From contig JAIKXN010000018.1 in assembly GCA_024684055.1 (NCBI GenBank), forward strand, positions 1-33,813: a stretch of DNA of 33,813 nucleotides, in the 5' to 3' direction. Below the pieces are notes generated by a model. That model was not told the origin of the DNA and ran no database searches. It saw only the letters and a program-made list of their open reading frames with translations. The translations under genes and the position numbers were made by a program. The stretch is from Lachnospiraceae bacterium. GTDB taxonomy: Bacteria; Bacillota; Clostridia; Lachnospirales; Lachnospiraceae. Shown piece after piece: positions 24,108-32,137 of the stretch (positions are counted from its first letter, which is position 1; each line of letters opens with the position of its first letter).

Positions 24108-25479
24108 CCTTTTCCTCCTCTGTTCTCAAAGCTGTGATCTGATTGTCGGCGATTCCTTCCGTAGCATCCGGCGTGAGAAGAACACGCAGAGTAAGCATCA
24201 TCAGCCTTATGTCAAGCCATGTGGTGTAACCTTCGATATACGCAAGGTCGAGTTTCAGTTTGTCGTAAGGCGTCGTGTTGTATTTGCCGTAAACCTGAGC
24301 ATATCCCGCAAGTCCTGCCTTAACCTTTGTTCTGTAGGCAAATTCAGGCATTTCTTTCATATACTGCTCAATTATTTCAGGTCTTTCGGGTCTGGGTCCC
24401 ACGAAGGACATATCGCCTTTGACTATGTTGAAAAGCTGCGGAAGTTCATCGATTCTTACCGCGCGGATAAATCTTCCGAACCAGGTGATTCTCGAATCGT
24501 GTTTCGTGGCAAGTCTTGCCTTTCCGTCCGATTCCGCATCGACTTTCATTGATCTGAACTTGATGATCTTGAACTCTTTGTTGTTGAGAGTAAGTCTGGT
24601 CTGTTTGTAGAATACAGGGCCTCCGTCGGATACTTTTATGATAAATGCCGTAATAAGCATTATCGGTGAAGTAAGCACGATAAGGATAAGCGCGCAGACA
24701 AGATCGATGATTCTCTTTATCGCTCTCTGTTCAACGGAAAGCGGAGTTTCTCTCGTTAAAAGAATCGGAGTGTCAAAGAAATGGACCACATCCGCACCCT
24801 GAACGATAACGTCCGAAATCTTCGGCATCATGTAAACTCTTATCGATTTGCTGTAGCAGTATTTAAGGATATTGTTTCTGTTATGATGGGGGATATCCCA
24901 GATGACAACGCCCTGATAGCGATTGGGAATTTCTTTTATGATCGCTTCCTCGCCCTCGGAAATATTCATGATCTTGACTATTTCGAAACGGTCTTTTCTG
25001 GTCTTGAATTTCTCGACTATTTCGTCAACAGGTCTCTCGCCGCAGATCAGAAGCAAATCTCTCGGGGCGAATACCGACTTGTAGATATAGTTCGACAAAA
25101 ACGACCATGCGAATGCGAATGCAAGCTGAGCCGCAACAAGGATCAAAACATATCTGGGGGTTATGAAACCGCCGTTTAAAAGACAGAAGATTGCGAATGA
25201 CACGGTATTGACGGCGAGTATCGAAAAGCCTTTCGATAAAAAGATTTCAAAACTTCGAAGATACCCAACCTTGCTCGCGCCGTATATTGCGAAAAATGCG
25301 AAAAGAATGCCTGCGTAAATAAGCAGAAGCGTCGCATCACCTTTCTGCCAGAATCTTACCTTTACCACCGGTTTGTAAAACTTAAACCATATAAGTGCAA
25401 ATCCGGCAACATCAAGCAGAAATTCGAGTGTCACAAGCTGTAACACCAATATTCTTTTTACTGAATCCAATTTACCCAT
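24088..25479 (-). CDS. Polyprenyl-phosphate sugar-1-phosphate transferase (initiating enzyme)
   Basis: 463 residues. N-terminal four to five helices and a CoA-binding-like Rossmann region (about 140-230), then the catalytic bacterial sugar transferase domain (about 265-445): KRIIDLVCALILIVLTSP membrane-hairpin start, DGGPVFYKQTRL, FKIIKFRSMKVDAE, the Asp-Glu catalytic pair in RIDELPQLFNIVKGDMSFVGPRPERPE, and KAGLAGYAQVYGKYNTTPYDKLKLDLAYI. It is of the WbaP/WcaJ/EpsE type that moves hexose-1-P (glucose or galactose) or a related sugar-1-P from a UDP donor to undecaprenyl phosphate, the first step of the pathway. ATG 25479 has no clear SD, unlike most genes here. Its 3' end overlaps the co-polymerase gene. 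Sugar specificity cannot be read. Confidence 0.93.
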   Translation of the reverse strand: MGKLDSVKRILVLQLVTLEFLLDVAGFALIWFKFYKPVVKVRFWQKGDATLLLIYAGILFAFFAIYGASKVGYLRSFEIFLSKGFSILAVNTVSFAIFCLLNGGFITPRYVLILVAAQLAFAFAWSFLSNYIYKSVFAPRDLLLICGERPVDEIVEKFKTRKDRFEIVKIMNISEGEEAIIKEIPNRYQGVVIWDIPHHNRNNILKYCYSKSIRVYMMPKISDVIVQGADVVHFFDTPILLTRETPLSVEQRAIKRIIDLVCALILIVLTSPIMLITAFIIKVSDGGPVFYKQTRLTLNNKEFKIIKFRSMKVDAESDGKARLATKHDSRITWFGRFIRAVRIDELPQLFNIVKGDMSFVGPRPERPEIIEQYMKEMPEFAYRTKVKAGLAGYAQVYGKYNTTPYDKLKLDLAYIEGYTTWLDIRLMMLTLRVLLTPDATEGIADNQITALRTEEEKDESTVQ

Positions 25480-25540
25480 AATTTTTGTACTTAACTTTTT
25501 GTCGTTATTTCCTTTCAGAAGATTCCCGAAAGATCTTTTG

Positions 25541-26296
25541 TCAGATTCTTCTTAAAACCGCCCTGAATGCCCAGTTCATAAAGTACCAGGAACTCGTAAA
25601 TACATTAAGTTTTTCCCATTTTCTGTAAAGATACCAGATACGTTTGATCGCTTCGATCTTGTTCGAAGAAAGCGATTTGCCCGGTCTTCTGTAAAGAACA
25701 AGATTTTCATTGAGACCGTAAGCCAGATATCCTTCTCTTAAAATATTCCACCAAAGTGCCGTATCCTCGCTTTTGATCTGCGGCATCCGGATTTTTTCCC
25801 TGTCGATACGCGTGGTGTCAAACATTACCGTCGAGGTAAAGATCGTGGTGTTTTTCATCGCCTGAATATGGCTTAACGATTCGGGAACCTTTACGATCTT
25901 TCCGCTCGGTTTCGCCTTTTCGTTAGCGAATTCGTATCCGGTAAAGACGAATGCGGCCTCTTTTTCATTAATGAAAGCCACTTCTTTTTCGAGTTTCTCG
26001 GGATGCCAGATATCATCCGCATCCAGGAATGCGATATACCGGCCGGTAGCCGCCGAAACGCCCATGTTTCTGGCCGCAGCTGCCCCAACAGCGTCTTTTA
26101 AATCCATGATCCTTATTCTCGGATCGCGTTTTTTGATCTCTTCGAGAATTCGGACGGTCGAATCGTCGGATGCGTTTTCGACGAGGATCAGTTCCCACGC
26201 ATCATACGTCTGATTCAGTACGCTGTTAACCGTATCATTTATGTACTTTTCCGCATTGTGAACGGGAATCACAACGCTGACAATGTCTTTTTGCAT
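25541..26296 (-). CDS. Glycosyltransferase family 2
   Basis: 251 residues from ATG 26296 (MQKDIVSVVIPVHN). A longer in-frame opening to 26371 would enter the upstream gene and lacks an SD; AGGA lies about 10 nt before 26296. Classic GT2 motifs: VSVVIPVHNAEKYINDTVNSVLNQTYDAWELILVENASDDST, AAAARNMGVSAATGRYIAFLDADDIWHPEKLE with the DAD metal site, then SEDTALWWNIL for the catalytic-base region. No membrane helix. It lies between the first membrane protein (19-nt gap) and the initiating phosphotransferase, so it may add the second sugar. The next spacer (25480-25540, 61 nt) carries a 10-nt palindrome AAAGATCTTT. Confidence 0.88.
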   Translation of the reverse strand: MQKDIVSVVIPVHNAEKYINDTVNSVLNQTYDAWELILVENASDDSTVRILEEIKKRDPRIRIMDLKDAVGAAAARNMGVSAATGRYIAFLDADDIWHPEKLEKEVAFINEKEAAFVFTGYEFANEKAKPSGKIVKVPESLSHIQAMKNTTIFTSTVMFDTTRIDREKIRMPQIKSEDTALWWNILREGYLAYGLNENLVLYRRPGKSLSSNKIEAIKRIWYLYRKWEKLNVFTSSWYFMNWAFRAVLRRI

Positions 26297-26315
26297 TTTT
26301 TCAAGTCCTGTAAGT

Positions 26316-27926
26316 TTAATTAGCGTCTTTTTTCCTGTAACAGATGTAATTGCTGTTTTCATAAACAACATAGTAGTGATACTCGATGTTTATGGAATTA
26401 TCATTCATAAATTCAACGTAGTTCTGCTCTATCCAGTCTTCCCTCTGATGCTGAAATTTAGGGAAAACAAGGTATTCGCAGTCGCTTCCGAAGTAATTGC
26501 TGTTTAAAACAAAATTAAGTCCCATTCCTTCGGGAATCGAAAGGATCACTTTGGGTTCCATCGTGTACATAAGTACCGTGTTGTCCCACGGATCGTCGCT
26601 TTCCTTTACGGAAATGACTTCTTTCATATCCCTTTCAAGCTCGCGCCATTTGGCGGTTTCTTCGCTTTTATAATATCTTTCCTCACCCTGGAAATTTTTA
26701 AGGTTTGCAGGCAGAAGCAAAAGGCCTGTCGCGCTGCAAAGTATCATCGTCCAGGCGAGATATTTATCTTTCGTCATCATCAGAAGATACATCGAAAAGA
26801 TTACCGCGATCTCGGTTCCTCTCATAAACGTGTCGGGCACTATCGTGTAAAGCGTCATGTACATGAAGAAGAAAATACAGATGCTGTACAAGACGATAAA
26901 GCAGACAGTTTTGTCTTCCTTCGAAGTGCTTTTCTGAATGACGCTTAAAACGGATGCAACCACTAAGAGAAACGCGATCATAAGGTGGAAGATGTAAATT
27001 CCGTTATTTTTAACCGTGTATCGTAAATCAATAAGTCCCCTGAATCCGTCGATTATCATCGAGAGGAAACTTTTTACTGCCGTAAAAATATGTCCGCCGC
27101 TTACCGCATTCAAAAGGTTCTCCGTCTTTCCGATGTTGTAATTGCTGGATATGAGATGTAAAAGTCCGTAGCTTGCAAAAGCAATAAAAGCCATGGCGAA
27201 TAGTGAAAATACAATTCTCATCCAGAGTTTTCTGTTCTTAAGAAGTGCAAATACGTAAATCGGAATGCAGAAAGCAAAAAACGTATAAACCTGCACCGAA
27301 TAAAGAATTACAAGCGGAGTCACGATATATGCGAGCCATTTAGGGCATTTGTCAAAGAACATTTTATAAAGCAGTCCGGCGATCACGATCGCAAGTGCAT
27401 ATCTGAAAATCTCGGACATGTTGGTGTTTAAGTAAAGTATGAATACCACGCTTGCCGCCTGAATAAGAATCAGCTTTAAAAGTTTTTTCGAATCGGGCTT
27501 CGTCAGTACCATAAACAATGCATTTGCAATCGTCACATAAACCATGTTGCAAATGTATACGAAAGAATATCCGACAGGGAAGATGAGTGCGGGAATGAAA
27601 TACGGTGCCAGTATCGCGGGACTCCATGCGGAACCCGTGCCCCATAAAGCATGGTTCGCGTCAAATCCCCAGTAGCCTTTGGGTGCCGGGAAATGAGAAT
27701 ACGTCTGGATCAGCTTGATGTAAACTGCTTCGTCGTTCCACTTGATCCCGGGCAGTGCCGCATAGCCCTGTGAAAGCCATTTGACAGCCATCAGAACAAA
27801 AGACAAAATGAACGGTGTCAGGATAAAAACAATTCTTAATACCCATACCCTTTTATCCGAAGTCTGATTTTTCTTTTTGTCTTTTCCGACCGGTTTCCTT
27901 GAATCTTTCTTCTCAGTGCTTTTCAT
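26316..27926 (-). CDS. Polytopic membrane protein, GT-C-like, first gene of the glycan operon
   Basis: 536 residues: a ~28-residue basic cytoplasmic N-terminus (KSTEKKDSRKPVGKDKKKN), about ten helices between 30 and 425, and a soluble C-terminal ~110 residues. An acidic loop after the first helix, GIKWNDEAVYIKLIQ (60-74, Asp65/Glu66), fits the catalytic loop position in GT-C enzymes. I recognise no named family. A role as a lipid-P-sugar-dependent transferase is inference from topology and context; polymerase or ligase roles are alternatives. It is the first gene after the 377-bp divergent region and has only a poor SD (AGG one base before the ATG), so its translation may be weak. Confidence 0.6.
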   Translation of the reverse strand: MKSTEKKDSRKPVGKDKKKNQTSDKRVWVLRIVFILTPFILSFVLMAVKWLSQGYAALPGIKWNDEAVYIKLIQTYSHFPAPKGYWGFDANHALWGTGSAWSPAILAPYFIPALIFPVGYSFVYICNMVYVTIANALFMVLTKPDSKKLLKLILIQAASVVFILYLNTNMSEIFRYALAIVIAGLLYKMFFDKCPKWLAYIVTPLVILYSVQVYTFFAFCIPIYVFALLKNRKLWMRIVFSLFAMAFIAFASYGLLHLISSNYNIGKTENLLNAVSGGHIFTAVKSFLSMIIDGFRGLIDLRYTVKNNGIYIFHLMIAFLLVVASVLSVIQKSTSKEDKTVCFIVLYSICIFFFMYMTLYTIVPDTFMRGTEIAVIFSMYLLMMTKDKYLAWTMILCSATGLLLLPANLKNFQGEERYYKSEETAKWRELERDMKEVISVKESDDPWDNTVLMYTMEPKVILSIPEGMGLNFVLNSNYFGSDCEYLVFPKFQHQREDWIEQNYVEFMNDNSINIEYHYYVVYENSNYICYRKKDAN

Positions 27927-27970
27927 ACCTGTACATTATTAACCCATGATATCATTTCATAATTAAGTGT

Positions 27971-27976
27971 ATTATA
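27971..27976 (-). promoter_or_regulatory. -10 element of the probable glycan operon promoter
   Basis: A perfect TATAAT on the minus strand at 27976-27971, about 45 nt before the first operon gene. No good -35 is seen at 16-18 nt (TGGTAT at 17), so either an activator is needed or the promoter is weak. Confidence 0.5.
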
Positions 27977-28244
27977 TCACACTACGGCGTTCCATACCAC
28001 AAAATTATGCATTTTGCCCCTCTTTTGTCACTCATTTTCCGATCTGCTTTGTTCCTATTTAATGTATTTTCAATGATCAGTGTAAAAAAAACGTTCAAAA
28101 GGGCAAAAAACAGGGGACTTATTCATGCTGAAGCGAAGCGGAAATCCTCCTGACAGGAGTACGCTTATTCCTCGTTGTATCGGCAGCGAAAAACAGAAAG
28201 TGTTAAGATACGTTTCCAAACGTTATTACACCATCAGAGAATTA
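27977..28244. other. Divergent intergenic region with hairpin, inverted repeat and a 45-codon ORF
   Basis: This is most of the 377-bp gap between the glycan operon and rfbD. It contains a two-part inverted repeat (28136-28166: AAGCG/CGCTT outer arms and CTCCT/AGGAG inner arms) and ACGTTT-CC-AAACGT (28210-28223), which could be an operator 21 nt upstream of the rfbD -35. A 45-codon plus-strand ORF runs 28125-28262 behind AGGGG; it is Lys/Arg-rich, resembles nothing I know, and overlaps the rfbD -35, so I do not call it a gene. Confidence 0.4.
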
Positions 28245-28273
28245 TGGACATTTTTTCAATGAAATGATAATAT
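28245..28273 (+). promoter_or_regulatory. Sigma-A promoter of rfbD
   Basis: TGGACA (28245-28250), a 17-nt spacer, then TAATAT (28268-28273). Predicted start is near 28280, giving a ~24-nt leader with AGAGGAG ahead of ATG 28304. Confidence 0.6.
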
Positions 28274-28303
28274 TTTAGTATCTTTTTTCAGAGGAGAAAG
28301 AAA

Positions 28304-29158
28304 ATGAAAAAATTGCTTATAACAGGCGGAAACGGCCAGCTCGGCCGCGCCATAAATAATCTGTACGCGGGAAACAGCGAGATCGAATGCATCAATACCG
28401 ATGTCGGAGAACTTGATATAACAAAACTCGAGGACGTCATTGAATTCGTTGACAAATGCAGACCTTACGCAATAATCAACTGCGCTGCTCATACAGCCGT
28501 CGACCTTTGCGAGGACCAGGAAGAACTTGCTTATAAGATCAATGCGATCGGTCCGAGAAACTTAAGCATTGCCGCAGAAAAATTCGGCTGCAAGATCATG
28601 CAGATAAGCACCGATTACGTATTCGCGGGCGATGCTTCAAAACCCTACAGGGAATTCGATATCGCTGCTCCTCAGGGTGTATACGGAGCCAGCAAGCTTG
28701 CGGGCGAAAACTTCGTAAAGGAATTCTCAACAAAGTATTTCATCATCAGAACCGCATGGCTTTACGGTGACGGAAAAAATTTCGTAAAAACAATGCTGCG
28801 TCTGGCCGAAGACAGAAACGAAATAAACGTTGTCTGCGATCAGGTCGGAAGTCCCACAAGTACTTTTGAACTCGCAAAAGCCATGGATTCTCTTATTTTC
28901 ACGGAAAACTACGGAACGTTCCACGGAACCTGCGAAGGTGTCTGCTCTTGGGCCGACTTTGCTGAAGAGATTTTCAGACTTGCCGGAAAAGACGTTAAAG
29001 TCAATCACATCACAAGCGATCAGTATCCCGCAAAAGCAAAGAGACCCGCTTATTCGGTACTGGAAAATTACATGTTTAAGATCACAAACGGTTTTATGTT
29101 TGCCGACTGGCACGATGCCCTTACAGAGTATATGAAATGGCTTAACGAGCAGGCATAA
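28304..29158 (+). CDS. rfbD: dTDP-4-dehydrorhamnose reductase
   Basis: 284 residues, usual length for RfbD/RmlD. NADPH site ITGGNGQLGRAI (6-17), NCAAHTAVDLCEDQEELAYKIN (59-80), STDYVFAG (102-109), active site YGASK (Tyr127, Lys131) and RTAWLYG. It catalyses the last step to dTDP-L-rhamnose in the cytoplasm. RfbA, RfbB and RfbC are not in the window. It is divergent from the glycan operon with its own promoter and a terminator 90 nt downstream, so it forms a single-gene unit. It shares its dTDP-4-keto-6-deoxyglucose origin with the wecE product, suggesting that rhamnose and Fuc4NAc both enter the polymer (inference). Confidence 0.93.
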   Translation: MKKLLITGGNGQLGRAINNLYAGNSEIECINTDVGELDITKLEDVIEFVDKCRPYAIINCAAHTAVDLCEDQEELAYKINAIGPRNLSIAAEKFGCKIMQISTDYVFAGDASKPYREFDIAAPQGVYGASKLAGENFVKEFSTKYFIIRTAWLYGDGKNFVKTMLRLAEDRNEINVVCDQVGSPTSTFELAKAMDSLIFTENYGTFHGTCEGVCSWADFAEEIFRLAGKDVKVNHITSDQYPAKAKRPAYSVLENYMFKITNGFMFADWHDALTEYMKWLNEQA

Positions 29159-29217
29159 AACGAAATACAAAGAATAAATACAAGTATTTGACTTAAAGCT
29201 TTAAAACGAAATACAAA
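29156..29217. repeat. 16-nt direct repeat enclosing two palindromes after rfbD
   Basis: taaaacgaaatacaaa occurs at 29156-29171 (its taa is the rfbD stop) and at 29202-29217. Between them are AAATAC-AA-GTATTT (29176-29189) and TTAAAGCTTTAA (29193-29204). Function unknown. Confidence 0.7.
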
Positions 29218-29247
29218 AATATACCGATATTTGTCCAAAAACATCAA

Positions 29248-29278
29248 AAAAACTTCCAATCGCAATTGGAAGTTTTTT
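29248..29278. terminator. Bidirectional rho-independent terminator
   Basis: A 10-bp stem (29251-29260 AACTTCCAAT with 29265-29274 ATTGGAAGTT), a 4-nt loop, an A-run on the left and a T-run on the right. It can end both rfbD (plus) and the PAP2-like gene (minus, stop at 29280). Confidence 0.9.
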
Positions 29279-29279
29279 A

Positions 29280-29747
29280 TTATCTTACTATTACAAGGCA
29301 GTACAGGAACGCAAAAGCAATTCCGAGGACCGCACCGCAGAACACCTGAAGAGGTGTATGTCCGACGAATTCTTTTAACTTGTCGTCATTCGACAACTCG
29401 GATCCGTTCTTTTTGAACAGATCGATAAACTCGTTCAATACCTTCGCCTGGTTACCTGTTTCTCTTCTGACGCCTGTTGCATCGTACATTACGACTATTG
29501 AGAGAAGTCCGGCTATCGCCACGAAATACGAGCCGACACCTTCATTGATAACAAGCGATGTGGTAAGCGCACAAACCGCAGCCGAGTGACAGCTGGGCAT
29601 TCCGCCAGATCCGATAAGTCTTTCGGGTACGAATTTCTTTGTCATCTTAAGATGGATGATTGTTTTTATTACCTGCGCCAAAGCCCAGCTTAAAGCCGCA
29701 GACATAAGAACCTCATTGTGAACAAGGTCTGATAAAAATGTTATCAT
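29280..29747 (-). CDS. Divergent PAP2 family membrane protein (DUF212)
   Basis: 155 residues with four or five hydrophobic helices. DUF212 (PF02681) motifs: GSGGMPSCHSAAVCAL (46-61), MYDATGVRRETGNQAKVLN (87-105), VGHTPLQVFCGA (128-139). The Ser-His and Arg/His residues resemble the PAP2 phosphatase site; the family activity is not proven, and lipid or polyprenyl phosphate hydrolysis is inference. It follows the lipoprotein gene by 15 nt with AAAGGA upstream, so the two are co-transcribed. It ends in the bidirectional terminator. Recycling of polyprenyl phosphate used by the adjacent glycan locus is a possible link, but this family also occurs away from such loci. Confidence 0.88.
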   Translation of the reverse strand: MITFLSDLVHNEVLMSAALSWALAQVIKTIIHLKMTKKFVPERLIGSGGMPSCHSAAVCALTTSLVINEGVGSYFVAIAGLLSIVVMYDATGVRRETGNQAKVLNEFIDLFKKNGSELSNDDKLKEFVGHTPLQVFCGAVLGIAFAFLYCLVIVR

Positions 29748-29762
29748 TGGTTTAAAAATCCT

Positions 29763-30671
29763 TTATTCCGCCGACGGCATGTTATATGAATTGCTATATG
29801 TTCCGGCACCGAGGTTAATCGTGCCTGTCTCGTTGTAAATAGCATATCCGTCTGCAGTATTTGTAACGCTTCCGCCTGTAAGTGTGAGGACGGAACCGCT
29901 TCTGTTGTTGTAAAGAACGGGATGGAATGAATCTCCGCAGCCCGTAACGCTTCCGCTTACGATTTCCATTGTGCCTGAATTGACAACGGTCATAACAGCG
30001 GGATTGCTGTGTGAAACTTCCGAATCCTTGATAGTGAGAACGCTGCTTCCGTTCTCGGAATTCCAGATGGCAACGGATTCGGTATCATTTGTGACGGTAA
30101 CACCCTGAAGTGTCAGATCACCGTAATTAACTATACTTTTTGAAAACTCACCGTTAACGGAATTGGTAATCGTACCGGCACCGTAAATAGTCATCGTACC
30201 ATTGTTTATGATGGTATCTTCGCCTACGCCGTCGATGGTAAATCCGCCCATTTCGATGTTGATCTGTGAGCCGGGCGCTGTGTTTCCGCCGCCCTTTACA
30301 TCCTTTGTAAGATAAATTCTCTTTGATTCGGAGCCGATGTAATTGAACGCATCCTGAAGAGAATCAAATCCTATTCCGTCTACGGTAACAGGCTTGTCCT
30401 GATATTCAAAATAAACATTAACGGTTTCTTTGCCTGTGGTATTGGATGCTTCAAGCGACCATGTAGCCACATCCCAGATAATGGTTGCATCCTTGCTGTT
30501 TGATTCGATCGAAACAGCCTTATAAAAATTCCTGTCAGGTGCGCTTTCCTGCTCCTGACCGTCAACAATATATTTAACTTTGGGATCACCCGTTTCGTTT
30601 GAGCTGCATCCCGTAAAAAACATCGCTGCAGCAAGAACGGATGTCACGAATAAACATGATAATTTCTTCAT
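29763..30671 (-). CDS. Secreted lipoprotein with beta-helix-like repeats
   Basis: 302 residues. Lipoprotein signal: KKLSCLFVTSVLAAAMFFTGC with lipobox FTGC, Cys22 as the lipidated residue. Residues ~40-120 show an IWDVATWSLEA-type domain that I do not recognise. Residues ~130-300 have short strands with repeated turns (GTMTIYGAGTITNS, GDLTLQGVTVTND, SVLTIKDSEVSHS, GTMEIVSGSVTGC, SVLTLTGGSVTNT, GTINLGAGTYSNS), about 20-25 residues apart, typical of a right-handed parallel beta-helix. No catalytic residues of pectate lyases are evident. Probably an extracellular binding or structural protein anchored to the membrane; substrate unknown. Strong promoter, long structured leader, weak SD. Confidence 0.82.
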   Translation of the reverse strand: MKKLSCLFVTSVLAAAMFFTGCSSNETGDPKVKYIVDGQEQESAPDRNFYKAVSIESNSKDATIIWDVATWSLEASNTTGKETVNVYFEYQDKPVTVDGIGFDSLQDAFNYIGSESKRIYLTKDVKGGGNTAPGSQINIEMGGFTIDGVGEDTIINNGTMTIYGAGTITNSVNGEFSKSIVNYGDLTLQGVTVTNDTESVAIWNSENGSSVLTIKDSEVSHSNPAVMTVVNSGTMEIVSGSVTGCGDSFHPVLYNNRSGSVLTLTGGSVTNTADGYAIYNETGTINLGAGTYSNSYNMPSAE

Positions 30672-30692
30672 AAATCACTCTTATTTTTGTCT

Positions 30693-30756
30693 GTTTTCGT
30701 TGTCTGACGAAATTGATTTTCCCAAAATGTCCGATTTGCAAAACACGAACATTTTT
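30693..30756 (-). promoter_or_regulatory. Structured 5' leader of the lipoprotein mRNA
   Basis: Two hairpins in the ~98-nt leader: arms 30724-30733/30746-30755 (10 bp with one G-U pair, 12-nt loop) and arms 30695-30700/30707-30712 (TTTCGT/ACGAAA, 6-nt loop). I do not recognise a known riboswitch. Confidence 0.45.
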
Positions 30757-30774
30757 ATGCTTACACACTCCGCA

Positions 30775-30803
30775 ATTATACAATTATGTGAACCTCTTGT
30801 CAA
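30775..30803 (-). promoter_or_regulatory. Consensus sigma-A promoter of the lipoprotein/PAP2 operon
   Basis: TTGACA (30803-30798), a 17-nt spacer and TATAAT (30780-30775), a perfect match to the vegetative consensus. Predicted start is near 30768. Confidence 0.9.
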
Positions 30804-30831
30804 TCCGAAGAGGCTCTCAATTCCGCTCTTT

Positions 30832-31458
30832 CTATACAATATCTTCAACTTCGCAATACAAAGCGCGGGCAATTTTAATCAGGCTTTCCGCCCTTGCATG
30901 AGCAATATCTTTCTGCCCCTGTTCATACTGCTGGATCGTTCGAAGCGGTATTCCCGTTTTATCCGCAAGTTCCTTCTGACTTAAGCCTGCATAAGCACGC
31001 AGCCTTTTAAGTTTCAGAGAGTTTTGTTTATTTGATCTTTCATCAAGATAATCAACCAGATGCATGATATCCATCTCATGATATATCGAATACAGCGACA
31101 CAAACACATCCATGTCTGCTATCTCATTTATTTCCTTAAAATTTTTGCCCGTATACCACTGATAGAAGCCGAGACTCCATCCGACCCAGTACTCAACGCT
31201 TCTCTGAACGCTGTATGAGGACTCTTTCAGTTCAACGTCTTCGTTCTCAAGAATAACTTCATACGCGAGCTCCGTTCCGGATTTACCCGCAACAACCGCA
31301 GATTCCCCTCTTTCAAATCTTTTGCTGTATTTGGATTTCAAAAAAAGATTATAAAACTCTTTCAGATCGTATCCATACGAATATACAGCCGTATCAAGCA
31401 TATGCGCGAGCGTAATCTGAGCTTTATATAAAAGATTTTCATCGTAAGCATGCATCAT
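30832..31458 (-). CDS. XRE-family antitoxin/regulator paired with DUF3990 toxin
   Basis: 208 residues. C-terminal XRE HTH (about 149-205): LKLKRLRAYAGLSQKELADKTGIPLRTIQQYEQG. The N-terminal ~140 residues hold a helical domain with YSKRFERGESAVVAGKSGTELAYEVIL and WVGWSLGFYQWYTGKNFKEI...SLYSIYHEMDIMHLVDYLDER, a pattern I recall from XRE proteins next to DUF3990 genes in gut Firmicutes. ATG 31458 overlaps the toxin end by 20 nt, with AAGGAG embedded in the toxin reading frame, so translation is coupled. The likely role is to neutralise the toxin and repress the operon through the palindrome at 32140-32159. A stand-alone regulator is the alternative. Confidence 0.8.
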   Translation of the reverse strand: MMHAYDENLLYKAQITLAHMLDTAVYSYGYDLKEFYNLFLKSKYSKRFERGESAVVAGKSGTELAYEVILENEDVELKESSYSVQRSVEYWVGWSLGFYQWYTGKNFKEINEIADMDVFVSLYSIYHEMDIMHLVDYLDERSNKQNSLKLKRLRAYAGLSQKELADKTGIPLRTIQQYEQGQKDIAHARAESLIKIARALYCEVEDIV

Positions 31459-32116
31459 CTTTTTTTATCTCCTTATCCAGAATCTGCATCATGTATATTT
31501 CGCCTTTTTTCCAGGGCTTCTGCCTCAGTTCAAAGTAGTCGCTTCTTGCCCTTTTGTCGCGTCTTTCCTTCTTTGGATACCAGACGGAAGAATCAACATA
31601 GACTGAATCTTCAAACTTGATCGTTTCAAAAGCTTTGGGGCTTTTTAAAACCACCTGCTCACCCATTTGTCCAAGCTCCATCGCACTTTTCAGTGTACCA
31701 AGCGAAATAGTGTTGTTAACGAAATCCTGCGCAAAAGAAAAGTAACTGTCATCGGCACGATATCCTTTAATAACATCATATTTTTCATAATCAACACTGA
31801 AATTTTCGATCAGATAAACTTTAGCTTCTCTTCCGAGGTCAGACTGAATATCGAAGCGTCGGTTCTTAAGCAGTATCACAAGCCATTCCAGAATACAATA
31901 ATCATCGCTGTTCAGATTCAATACAGTCAATCCTGACATGTCGAGATTATATGCATTGGCAATTCCGTCTTCATCTGCACCGACAGCCCACTCTTTTGCC
32001 ATGTCAGCGTCTTCCGTACAGTAAAAACCCAATCCGTAATCATTATTACTCTTTCCGTATCCGAAAATGGGCTGTTTTATTATTCTGTTGGATCCATGAT
32101 AAAGTTTAATATTCAT
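31439..32116 (-). CDS. DUF3990 protein, putative ADP-ribosyltransferase-like toxin
   Basis: 225 residues. N-terminal DUF3990 (PF13151) signature KLYHGSNRIIKQPIFGYGKSNNDYGLGFYCTEDADMAKEWA (4-44), with His7 and Tyr/Phe at 31-32. Later MGEQVVLKSPKAFETIKF (151-168) has Glu153/Gln154, which could be the third catalytic position of an H-Y-E/Q ART fold. The family has been linked computationally to the ADP-ribosyltransferase superfamily; activity here is inference. The C-terminal ~50 residues are strongly basic (KKERRDKRARSDYFELRQK). AAAGG lies 7 nt before ATG 32116. The toxin precedes the antitoxin, opposite to the most common order. No DUF3791 partner, often found with this family, is seen. Confidence 0.75.
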   Translation of the reverse strand: MNIKLYHGSNRIIKQPIFGYGKSNNDYGLGFYCTEDADMAKEWAVGADEDGIANAYNLDMSGLTVLNLNSDDYCILEWLVILLKNRRFDIQSDLGREAKVYLIENFSVDYEKYDVIKGYRADDSYFSFAQDFVNNTISLGTLKSAMELGQMGEQVVLKSPKAFETIKFEDSVYVDSSVWYPKKERRDKRARSDYFELRQKPWKKGEIYMMQILDKEIKKDDACLR

Positions 32117-32137
32117 AAAATACCTTTCTATAAAAAA

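Noticed and set aside
27977-27990. CGCCGTAGTGTG resembling the ops/JUMPstart element of polysaccharide operons
   Set aside because: Only about 9 of 12 positions agree and it lies upstream of the -10, so it would not be transcribed from that promoter.
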